Positions 37,995 through 49,373 of a stretch of DNA of 64,000 nucleotides are shown in pieces. The stretch's first letter is position 1, and each line of letters starts with the position of its first letter. The translations under genes were made by a program, and so were the position numbers. The notes under the pieces are model-generated. The model was not told the origin of the DNA. It saw only the letters and a list, made by a program, of their open reading frames with translations, and searched no databases. Source of the DNA: Pontederia crassipes (taxonomy: Eukaryota > Streptophyta > Magnoliopsida > Commelinales > Pontederiaceae); NCBI GenBank assembly GCA_030549335.1, contig JAUKPH010000026.1:1-64000 (forward strand). The letters are read 5' to 3'.

Positions 37995-38895
37995 CGAAAT
38001 TTCGCACCTCCGGAAAATTTTCATCCGAGTCCATTTTTTCGTCCCAATCATCTCACCATGCATCAACAGGCACGAAAGCATAAAAAATTTGGCATCTTTT
38101 GACAGCGTCAAAAATTTTGCATTTTTTGACCTTCTTGGCTGAAAACACGAGTAAAAGGCGCGCGCGCGAAATTTCGCACCCCAGAAAATTTTCATCCGAG
38201 TCCATTTTTTCGTCCCAATCATCTCACCATGCATCAACAGGCACGATAGCGTCGAAAATTTGACATCTTTTAATAGTGTAAAAAATTTCGCATTTTTTGA
38301 CCTTCTTGGCTGAAAACACGAGTAAAAAGTGCGCGCGCGAAATTTCGCACCCCCGGAAAATTTTCATCCGAGTCCATTTTTTTGTCCCACTCTTCTCACC
38401 ATGCATCAACAGGCAGGAAAGCGTCGAAAATATGGCATCTTTTGACAGCGTCAAAAATTACGCATTTTTTGACCTTCTTGGCTGAAAACACGAGTAAAAA
38501 GCGCGCGCGCGAAATTTCGCACCTCCAGAAAATTTTCATCCGAGTCCATTTTTTCGTCCCAATCATCTCACCATGCATCAACAGGCACGAAAGCGTCAAA
38601 AATTTGGCATCTTTTGACAGCGTAAAAAATTTGGCATTTTTTGACCTTCTTGACTGAAAACACGAGTAAAAGGCGCGCGCGCGAAATTTCGCACCCCCGA
38701 AAAATTTGCGCCTGAGTCCTTTTTTTCGTCCCAATCATCTCACCATTCATCAACAGGCACGAAGGTATCAAAAATTTGGCATCTTTTGACAGCGTCAAAA
38801 ATTTCGAATTTTTTGACCTTCTTGGCTGAAAACACGAGTGAAAGGCGCGCGCGCGAAATTTCGCACCCCCGAAAAATTTGTGCCTGAGTCCAATT

Positions 38896-38926
38896 TTTCG
38901 TCCCAATCAATCATCTCACCATGCAT
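38896..38926. repeat. Four-base tandem slip inside a monomer
   Basis: The stretch normally read CGTCCCAATCATCTCACC has CGTCCCAATCAATCATCTC here, a 4 bp duplication of AATC, probably replication slippage or a sequencing artefact. Confidence 0.75.
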
Positions 38927-39545
38927 CAACAGACACGAAAGTGTCAAAAATTTGGCATCTTTTGACAGCGTCAAAAATTTCGCATTTTTTGAACTTCTTG
39001 GCTGAAAACATGAGTAAAAGGCGCGCGCGCGAAATTTTGCACCCCCAGAAAATTTGCATCCGAGTCCATTTTTTCGTCCCAATCATCTCACCATGCATCA
39101 ACAGGCACGATAGCGTCGAAAATTTGGCATCTTTTGATAGCCTAAAAAATTTCGCATTTTTTGACCTTCTTGGCTGAAAACACGAGTAAAAGCGCGCGCG
39201 CGAAATTTCGCACCCCCGGAAAATTTTCATCCGAGTCCTATTTTTCATCCCACTCATCTCACCATGCATCAACAGGCAGGAAAGCGTCGAAAATTTGGCA
39301 TCTTTTGACAGCATCAAAAATTTCGCATTTTTTGACCTTCGTGGCTGAAAACACGAGTAAAAAGCGCGCGCGCAAAATTTCGCACCCCCGGAAAATTTTC
39401 ATCCGAGTCCATTTTTTCGTCCCAATCATCTCACCATGCATTAACAGGCACGAAAGCATCGAAAATTTGGCATCTTTTGACACTGTCAAAAATTTCGCAT
39501 TTTTTGACCTTCTTGGCTGAAAACACGAGTAAAAGGCACGCGCGC

Positions 39546-40183
39546 GAAATTTCGCACCCCCGAAAAATTTGCATCCGAGTCCATTTTTTCGTCCCAATCA
39601 TCTCACCATGCATCAACAGGTACGATAGCGTCGAAAATTTGACATCTTTTGACAGCGTCAAAAATTTCGCGTTTTTCACCTTCTTGGCTGAAAACACGAG
39701 GAACAAGCGCGGGCGCGAAATTTCGCACCCCCGAAAAATTTGCGCCTGAGTCCTTTTTTTCGTCCCAATCATCTCACCATTCATCAACAGGCACGAAGGT
39801 ATAAAAAATTTGGCATCTTTTGACTGCGTCAAAAATTTCGAGTTTTTTGACCTTCTTGGCTGAAACCACGAGTAAAAGGCGCGCGCGCGAAATTTCGCAC
39901 CCCCGAAAAATTTGTGCCTGAGTCCATTTTTTCGTCCCAATCATCTCACCATGCATCAACAGACACGAAAGCGTAAAAAATTTGGCATCTTTTGACAGCG
40001 TCAAAAATTTCGCATTTTTTTACCTTCTTGGCTGAAAACATGAGTAAAAGGCGCGCGCGCGAAATTTCGCACCCCCAGAAAATTTGCATCCGAGTCCATT
40101 TTTTCGTCCCAATCATATCACCATGCATCAACAGGCACGATAGCGTCGAAAATTTGGCATCTTTTGATAGCCTAAAAAATTTC
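39546..40183. repeat. Local duplication, copy 1 (partner at 43.3 kb)
   Basis: Matches 43,335-43,972 at a constant offset of 3,789 bp, including GAGGAACAAGCGCGGGCGCG, GGCTGAAACCACGAG, CATATCACC and GATAGCCTAAAAAA. The match ends on the right at the 57 bp deletion near 40,175, which this copy has and the partner lacks. Confidence 0.85.
40060..40174. repeat. Shortened monomer of 115 bp (57 bp deletion)
   Basis: After GATAGCCTAAAAAATTTCGCA the sequence continues directly with CCCCCGGAAAA, which belongs after the next GCGAAATTTCGCA. The two copies of AAATTTCGCA within a monomer lie 57 bp apart, and exactly 57 bp is missing. This is the footprint of exchange or slippage between short direct repeats. 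Confidence 0.9.
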
Positions 40184-40862
40184 GCACCCCCGGAAAATTT
40201 TCATCCGAGTCCATTTTTTTGTCCCAATCATCTCATCATGCATCAACAGGCACGATAGCGTCGAAAATTTGGCATCTTTTGACAGCGTCAAAAATTTCGC
40301 ATTTTTTGACCTTCTTGGCACAAAAGACGAGTAAAAGGCGCGCGCGCGAAATTTCGCACCCCCAGAAAATTTGCGCCTGAGTCCTTTTTTTCGTCCCAAT
40401 GATCTCACCATGCATCAATAGGCACGAAAGCGTCAAAAATTTGGAATCTTTTGACAGCGTCAAAAACTTCGCATTTTTTGACCTTCTTGGCTGAAAACAC
40501 GAGTAAAAAGCGCGCGCGCGAAATTTCGCACCACCGGAAAATTTTCATCCGAGTCCTTTTTTTTGTCCCAATCAGCTCACCATGCATCAACAGACAGGAA
40601 AGCGTAAAAAATTTGGCATCTTTTGACAGCGTCAAAAATTTCGCATTTTTTGACCTTCTTGGCTGAAAACACGAGTAAAAAGCGCGCGCGCGAAATTTCG
40701 CACCTCCGGAAAATTTTCATCCGAGTCCATTTTTTCGTCCCAATCATCTCACCATGCATCAACAGGCACGAAAGCGTTGAAAATTTGGCATGTTTCGACA
40801 GCGTAAAAAATTTGGCATTTTTTGACCTTCTTGGCTGAAAACACGAGTAAAAGGCGCGCGCG

Positions 40863-40928
40863 CGAAATTTCGCACCCCCGGAAAATTTGCATCCGAGTCC
40901 ATTTTTTCGTCCCAGTAAAAGGCGCGCT
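40863..40928. repeat. Shortened monomer of 66 bp (about 104 bp deletion)
   Basis: TTTTTTCGTCCCA is followed at once by GTAAAAGGCGCGCTTGAAA, joining monomer position about 52 to about 157. I see little homology at the join. Neighbours on both sides are full length. Confidence 0.9.
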
Positions 40929-43334
40929 TGAAATTTCGCACCCCCGAAAAATTTGCGCCTGAGTCCTTTTTTTCGTCCCAATCATCTCACCATTCATCAA
41001 CAGGCACGAAGGTATCAAAAATTTGGCATCTTTTGACTGTGTCAAAAATTTTGAGTTTTTTGACCTTCTTGGCTGAAAACACGAGTAAAGGGCGCGCGCG
41101 AAATTTCGCACCCCCGAAAAATTTGCGCCTGAGTCCCTTTTTTCGTCCCAATGATCCCACCATGCATCAATAGGCGCGAAAGCGTAAAAAATTTGGCATA
41201 TTTTGACAGCGTAAAAAATTTCGCGTTTTTTGACCTTCTTGGCTGAAAGCACGAGTAAAAAGCGCGCGCGCGAAATTTTGCACCTCCGGAAAATTTTCAT
41301 CCGAGTCCATTTTTTTGTCCCAATCATCTCACCATGCATCAACAGGCACGAAAGCGTCAAAAATTTGGCATCTTTTGACAGCGTCAAAAATTTTGCATTT
41401 TTTGACCTTCTTGGCTGAAAACACGAGTAAAAAGCGCGCGCGCGAAATTTCGCACCCCCGGAAAATTTGCATCTGAGTCCATTTTTTCGTCCCAATCATC
41501 TCACCATGCATCAACAGGCACGATAGCGTCAAAAATTTGGCATCTTTTGATAGCGTAAAAAATTTCGCATTTTTTGACCTTCTTGGCTGAAAACACGAGT
41601 AAAAAGCGCGCGCGCGAAATTTCGCACCTCCGGAAAATTTTCATCCGAGTCCATTTTTTCGTCCCAATCATCTCACCATGCATCAACAGGCACGAAAGCG
41701 TCGAAAATTTGGCATCTTTTGGCAGCGTAAAAAATTTGGCGTTTTTTGACCTTCTTGACTGAAAACACGAGTAAAAGGCGCAGCGCGCGAAATTTCGCAC
41801 CCCCGAAAAATTTGCGCCTGAGTCCTTTTTTTCGTCCCAATCATCTCACCATTCATCAACAGGCACGAAGGTATCAAAAATTTGGCATCTTTTGACAGCG
41901 TCAAAAATTTCGAATTTTTTGACCTTCTTGGCTGAAAACACGAGTGAAAGGCGCGCGCGCGAAATTTCGCACACCCGGAAAATTTTCATCCGAGTCCATT
42001 TTTTCGTCCCAATCATCTCACCATGCATCAACAGGCATGATAGCGTCGAAAATTTGGCATCTTTTGACAGCGTCAAAAATTTCGCATTTTTTGACCTTCT
42101 TGGCTGAAAACACGAGTAAAAGACGCGCGCGCGAAATTTCTCACCCCCGGAAAATTTGCGCCTGAGTCCTTTTTTTCGTCCCAATCATCTCACCATGCAT
42201 CAATAGGCACGATAGAGTAAAAAATTTGGCATCTTTTGACAACATCAAAAATTTCGCATTTTTTGACCTTCTTGGTTGAAAACACGAGTAAAAGGCGCGC
42301 GTGCGAAATTTCGCACACACGGAAAATTTGCGCCTGAGTCCTTTTTTTCGTCCCAATCATCTCACCATGCATCAACAGGCACGAAAGCGTCGAAAATTTG
42401 GCATCTTTTTACAGTGTCATAAATTTGTCATTTTTTGACCTTCTTGGCTGAAAACACGAGTAAAAAGCGCCCGCGCGAAATTTCGCACCCCCGGAAAATT
42501 TGCGCCTGAGTCCTTTTTTCGTCCCAATCATCTCACCATGCATCAACAGGCACGAAAGCGTCGAAAATTTGGCAGCTTTTGATAGCATCAAAAATTTTGC
42601 ATTTTTTTACCTTCATGGCTGAAAACACGAGTAAAAGGCGCGCGCGCGAAATTTTGCACCCCCGGAAAATTTGCGCCTGAGTCCTTTTTTTCGTCCCAAT
42701 CATCTCACCATGCATCAACAAGCACGAAAGCGTCGAAAATTTGGCATCTTTTGACAGCGTCAAAAATTTCGCATTTTTTGACCTTCTTGGCTGAAAACAT
42801 GAATAAAAGGCGCGCGCGCGAAATTTCGCACACCCGGAAAATTTTCATCCGAGTCCATTTTTTCATCCCAATCATCTCACCATGCATCAACAGGCATGAT
42901 AGCGTCAAAAATTTGGCATCTTTTGACAGCGTAAAAAATTTCGCATTTTTTGACCTTCTTGGCTGAAAACACGAGTAAAAGGCGCGCGCGCGAAATTTCG
43001 CACCCCTGTAAAATTAGCGCCCGAGTCCTTTTTTTCGTCCCAATGATCTCACCATGCATCAATAGGCACGAAAGCGTCAAAAATTTGGAATCTTTTGACA
43101 GCGTCAAAAACTTCGCGTTTTTTATCTTCTTGGCTGAAAACACGAGTAAAAGGCGCGCGCGCGAAATTTCGCACCCCCAGAAGATTTTCATCTGAGTCCA
43201 TTTTTCCGTCCTAATCATCTCACCATGCATCAACAGGCACGAATGTGTCGAAAATTTGGCATCTTTTTACAGCGTCAAAAATTTGTCATTTTTTGACGTT
43301 CTTGGCTGAAAACACGAGTAAAAAGCGCTCGCGC

Positions 43335-43972
43335 GAAATTTCGCACCCCCGAAAAATTTGCATCCGAGTCCATTTTTTCGTCCCAATCATCTCACCATGC
43401 ATCAACAGGTACGATAGCGTCGAAAATTTGACATCTTTTGACAGCGTCAAAAATTTCGCGTTTTTCACCTTCTTGGCTGAAAACACGAGGAACAAGCGCG
43501 GGCGCGAAATTTCGCACCCCCGAAAAATTTGCGCCTGAGTCCTTTTTTTCGTCCCAATCATCTCACCATTCATCAACAGGCACGAAGGTATAAAAAATTT
43601 GGCATCTTTTGACTGCGTCAAAAATTTCGAGTTTTTTGACCTTCTTGGCTGAAACCACGAGTAAAAGGCGCGCGCGCGAAATTTCGCACCCCCGAAAAAT
43701 TTGTGCCTGAGTCCATTTTTTCGTCCCAATCATCTCACCATGCATCAACAGACACGAAAGCGTAAAAAATTTGGCATCTTTTGACAGCGTCAAAAATTTC
43801 GCATTTTTTTACCTTCTTGGCTGAAAACATGAGTAAAAGGCGCGCGCGCGAAATTTCGCACCCCCAGAAAATTTGCATCCGAGTCCATTTTTTCGTCCCA
43901 ATCATATCACCATGCATCAACAGGCACGATAGCGTCGAAAATTTGGCATCTTTTGATAGCCTAAAAAATTTC
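43335..43972. repeat. Local duplication, copy 2
   Basis: Partner of 39,546-40,183. At its right end the full-length monomer continues normally (TTTCACGTTTTTTGACC), showing the intact form of the sequence that is shortened near 40,175. Confidence 0.85.
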
Positions 43973-46900
43973 ACGTTTTTTGACCTTCTTGGCTGAAAAC
44001 ACGAGTAAAAAGCGCGCGCGCGAAATTTCGCACCTCCGGAAAATTTTCATCCGAGTCCATTTTTTCGTCCCAATCATCTCACCATGCATCAACAGGCACG
44101 AAAGCGTCGAAAATTTGGCATGTTTCGACAGCGTAAAAAATTTGGCATTTTTTGACCTTCTTGGCTGAAAACACGAGTAAAAGGCGCGCGCGCGAAATTT
44201 CGCACCCCCGGAAAATTTGCATCCGAGTCCATTTTTTCGTCCCAATCATCTCACCATGCATCAACAGGCACGAAAGCATCGAAAATTCGGCATCTTTTGA
44301 CAGCGTCAAAAATTTAGCGTTTTTTGACCTTCTTGACTGAAAACACGAGTAAAAGGCGCGCTTGAAATTTTGCACCCCCGAAAAATTTGCGCCTGAGTCC
44401 TTTTTTTTCGTCCCAATCATCTCACCATTCATCAACAGGCACAAAGGTATAAAAAATTTGGCATCTTTTGACTGTGTCAAAAATTTCGAGTTTTTTGACC
44501 TTCTTGGCTGAAAACACGAGTAAAGGGCGCGCGCGAAATTTCGCACCCCCGAAAAATTTGCGCCTGAGTCCTTTTTTTCGTCCCAATGATCTCACCATGC
44601 ATCAATAGGCGCGAAAGCATAAAAAATTTGGCATATTTTGACAGCGTAAAAAATTTTGCGTTTTTTTACCTTCTTGGCTGAAAACACGAGTAAAAAGCGC
44701 GCGCGCGAAATTTCGCACCACCGGAAAATTTTCATCCGAGTCCATTTTTTCGTCCCAATCATCTCACCATGCATCAACAGGCACGAAAGCGTCAAAAATT
44801 TGGCATCTTTTGACAGCGTAAAAAATTTTGCATTTTTTGACCTTCTTCGCTGAAAACACGAGTAAAAGGCGCGCGCGCGAAATTTCGCACCCCAGAAAAT
44901 TTGCATCCGAGTCCATTTTTTCGTCCCAATCATCTCACCATGCATCAACAGGCACGATAGCGTTGAAAATTTGACATCTTTTGATAGCGTCAAAAATTTT
45001 GCGTTTTTTGACCTTCTTGGCTGAAAACACGAGTAAAAAGCGCGCGCGCGAAATTTCGCCCCCCCGGAAAATTTTCATCCGAGTCTATTTTTTTCGTCCC
45101 AATCATCTCACCATGCATCAACAGGCACGAAAGCGTCGAAAATTTGGCATCTTTTGACAGCGTAAAAAATTTCGCATTTTTTGACCTTCTTGGCTGAAAA
45201 CACGAGAAAAAAGCGCGCGAGCGAAATTTCGCACCCCCGAAAAATTTTCATCCGAGTCCATTTTTTCGTCCCAATCATCTCACCATGCATCAACAGGCAC
45301 GAAAGCGTCGAAAATTTGGCATCTTTTGACGGCGTAAAAAATTTGGCGTTTTTTGACCTTCTTGACTGAAAACACGAGTAAGGCGCGCGCGCGAAATTTC
45401 GCACCCCCGAAAAATTTGCGCCTGAGTCCTTTTTTTCGTCCCAATCATCTCACCATTCATCAACAGGCACGAAGGTATCAAAAATTTGGCATCTTTTGAC
45501 TGCGTCAAAAATTTCGAGTTTTTTGACCTTCTTGGCTGAAAACACGAGTAAAAGGCGCACGCGCGAAATTTCGCACCCCCGAAAAATTTGTGCCTGAGTC
45601 CATTTTTTCGTCCCAATCATCTCACCATGCATCAACAGACACGAAAGTGTCAAAAATTTGGCATCATTTGACAGCGTCAAAAATTTCGCATTTTTTGACC
45701 TTCTTGGCTAAAAAACATGAGTAAAAGGCGCGCGCGCGAAATTTCGCACCCCCAGAAAATTTGCATCCGAGTCCATTTTTTCGTCCCAATCATCTCACCA
45801 TGCATCAACAGGCACGATAGCGTCGAAAATTTGACATCTTTTGATAGTGTAAAAAATTTTGCATTTTTTGACCTTCTTGGCTGAAAACACGAGTAAAAAG
45901 CGCGCGCGCGAAATTTCGCACCCCCGGAAAATTTTCATCCGAGTCCATTTTTTCGTCCCACTCTTCTCACCATGCATCAACAGGCAGGAAAGCGTCGAAA
46001 ATATGGCATCTTTTGACAGCGTCAAAAATTACGCATTTTTTGACCTTCTTGGCTGAAAACACGAGTAAAAAGCGCCGCGCGAAATTTCGCACCTCCGGAA
46101 AATTTTCATCCGAGTCCATTTTTTTCGTCCCAATCATCTCACCATGCATCAACAGGCACAAAAGCGTCGAAAATTTGGCATCTTTCGACAGCGTAAAAAA
46201 TTTGGCATTTTTTGACCTTCTTGGCTGAAAACACGAGTAAAAGGCGCGCGCGCGAAATTTCGCACCCCCGGAAAATTTGCATCCGAGTCCATTTTTTCGT
46301 CCCAATCATCTCACCATGCATCAACAGGCACGAAAGCATCGAAAATTTGGCATGTTTTGACAGTGTCAAAAATTTCGCATTTTTTGACCTTCTTGGCTGA
46401 AAAGACGAGAAAAGGCGCGCGCGCGAAATTTCGCACCCCCAGAAAATTTGCGCCTGAGTCCTTTTTTTCGTCCCAATGATCTCACCATGCATCAATAGGC
46501 ACGAAAGCGTCAAAAATTTGGAATCTTTTCACAGCGTCAAAAACTTCGCATTTTTTGACCTTCTTGGTTGAAAACACGAGTAAAAAGCGCGGGCGCGAAA
46601 TTTCGCACCCCCGGAAAATTTTCATCCGAGTCCTTTTTTTCGTCCCAATCAGCTCACCATGCATCAACAGACAGGAAAGCGTAAAAAATTTGGCATCTTT
46701 TGACAGCGTCAAAAATTTTGCGTTTTTTGACCTTCTTGGCTGAAAACACGAGTAAAAAGCGCGCGCGCAAAATTTCGCACCCCCGAAAAATTTGCACCTG
46801 AGTCCTTTTTTTCGTCCCAATCATCTCACCAATCATCAATAGGCACGAAAGTGTAAAATATTTGGCATCATTTGACAGCATCAAAAATTTCACATTTTTT

Positions 46901-49174
46901 GACCTTCTTGGCTGAAAAGACGAGTAAAAGGCGCGCGCGCGAAATTTCGCACCCCTAGAAAATTTGCGCCTGAGTCCTTTTGTTCGTCCCAACGATCTCA
47001 CCATGCATCGATAGGCACGAAAGCGTCGAAAATTTGGCATCTTCTCACATCGTAAAAAATTTCGCATTTTTTGACCTTCTTGGCTGAAAACACGAGTAAA
47101 AGGCACGCGCGCGAAATTTCGCACCCCCGAAAAATTTGCATCCGAGTCCATTTTTTCGTCCCAATCATCTCACCATGCATCAATAGGCACGATAGCGTCA
47201 AAAATTTGGCATCTTTTGACAGCGTCAAAAATTTCGCGTTTTTTGACCTTCTTGGCTGAAAACACGAGGAACAAGCGCGGGCGCAAAATTTCGCACCCCG
47301 GAAAATTTTCATCCGAGTCCATTTTTTCGTCCCAATCATCTCACCATGCATCAACAAGCACGATAGCGTCGAAAATTTGGCATCTTTTGACAGCGTCAAA
47401 AATTTCGCATTTTTTGACCTTCTTGGCTGAAAAGACTAGTAAAAGGCGCGCGCGCGAAATTTCGCACCCCCAGAAAATTTGCGCCTGAGTCCTTTTTTTC
47501 GTCCCAATGATCTCACCATGCATCAATAGGCACGAAAGCGTCAAAAATTTGGAATCTTTTCACAGCGTCAAAAACTTCGCATTTTTTGACCTTCTTGGCT
47601 GAAAACACGAGTAAAAAGCGCGCGCGCGAAATTTTGCACCCCCGGAAAATTTTCATCCGAGTCCTTTTTTTCGTCCCAATCAGCTCACCATGCATCAACA
47701 GACAAGAAAGCGTAAAAAATTTGGCATCTTTTGACGGCGTCAAAAATTTCGCGTTTTTTGACCTTCTTGGCTGAAAACACGAGTAAAAAGCGCGCGAGCG
47801 AAATTTCGCACCTCCGGAAAATTTTCATCCGAGTCCATTTTTTCGTCCCAATCATCTCACCATGCGTCAACAGGCACGAAAGCGTCGAGAATTTGGCATC
47901 TTTCGACAGCGTAAAAAATTTGGCATTTTTTGACCTTCTTGGCTGAAAACACGAGTAAAAGGCGCGCGCAGCGAAATTTCGCACCCCCGAAAAATTTGCG
48001 CCTGAGTCCTTTTTTTTCGTCCCAATCATCTCACCATTCATCAACAGGCACGAAGGTATAAAAAATTTGGCATCTTTTGACTGCGTCAAAAATTTCGAGT
48101 TTTTTTACCTTCTTGGCTGAAAACATGAGTAAAAGTCGCGCGCGAAATTTCGCACCCCCGAAAAATTTGTGCCTCAGTCCTTTTTTTTGTCCCAATGATC
48201 TCACCATGCATCAATAGGCATGAAAGCGTAAAAAATTTGGCATCTTTTGACAGCGTAAAAAATTTCGCATTTTTTGACCTTCTTGGCTGAAAACACGAGT
48301 AAAAGGCGCGCGCGCGAAATTTCGCACCCCCGAAAAATTTGTGCCTGAGTCCATTTTTTCGTCCCAATCATGTCACCATGCATCAACAGACACAAAAGCG
48401 TCAAAAATTTGGCATCTTTTGACAGCGTCAAAAATTTCGCATTTTTTGACCTTCTTGGTTGAAAACATGAGTAAAAGGCGCGCGCGCGAAATTTCGCACC
48501 CCCAGAAAATTTGCATCTGAGTCCATTTTTTCGTCCCAATCATCTCACCATGCATCAACAGGCACGATAGCGTCAAAAATTTGGCATCTTTTGATAGCGT
48601 AAAAAATTTCGCATTTTTTGACCTTCTTGGCTGAAAACACGAGTAAAAAGCGCGCGCGCCAAATTTCGCACCCCCGGAAAATTTTCATCCGAGTCCTATT
48701 TTTCGTCCCACTCATCTCACCATGCATCAACAGGCAGGAAAGCGTCAAAAATTTTGCATCTTTTGACAGCGTCAAAAATTTCGCGTTTTTTGACCTTCTT
48801 GGCTGAAAACACGAGTAAAAAGCGCGCGCGCAAAATTTCGCACCCCCGAAAAATTTTCATCCGAGTCCATTTTTTCGTCCCAATCATCTCACCATGCATT
48901 AACAGGCACGAAAGCATCGAAAATTTGGCATCTTTTGACAGTGTCAAAAATTTCGCATTTTTTGACCTTCTTGGCTGAAAACACGAGTAAAAGGCACGCG
49001 CGCGAAATTTCGCACCCCCGAAAAATTTGCATCCGAGTCCATTTTTTCGTCCCAATCATCTCACCATGCATCAACAGGCACGAAAGCGTCGAAAATTTGG
49101 CATCTTTCGACAGCGTCAAAAATTTGGCATTTTTTGACCTTCTTGGCTGAAAACACGAGTAAAAGGCGAGCGCG

Positions 49175-49373
49175 CGAAATTTCGCACCCCCGGAAAATTT
49201 GCATCCGAGTCCATTTTTTCGTCCCAATCATCTCACCATGCATCAACAGACACGAAAGCATAAAAAATTTGGCATCTTTTGACAGCGTCAAAAATTTGAC
49301 ATCTTTTGATAGTGTAAAAAATTTTGCATTTTTTGACCTTCTTGGCTGAAAACAAGAGTAAAAAGCGCGCGCG
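49175..49373. repeat. Lengthened monomer of 199 bp with three 27 bp subrepeats
   Basis: 49,257-49,283, 49,284-49,310 and 49,311-49,337 are three successive 27 bp subrepeats where other monomers have two; 199 = 172 + 27. The second and third match the subrepeats of the GACATCTTTTGATAGTG class, while the first matches the ordinary class. So the extra unit most likely came from an exchange between two monomers misaligned by one subrepeat. Confidence 0.9.
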
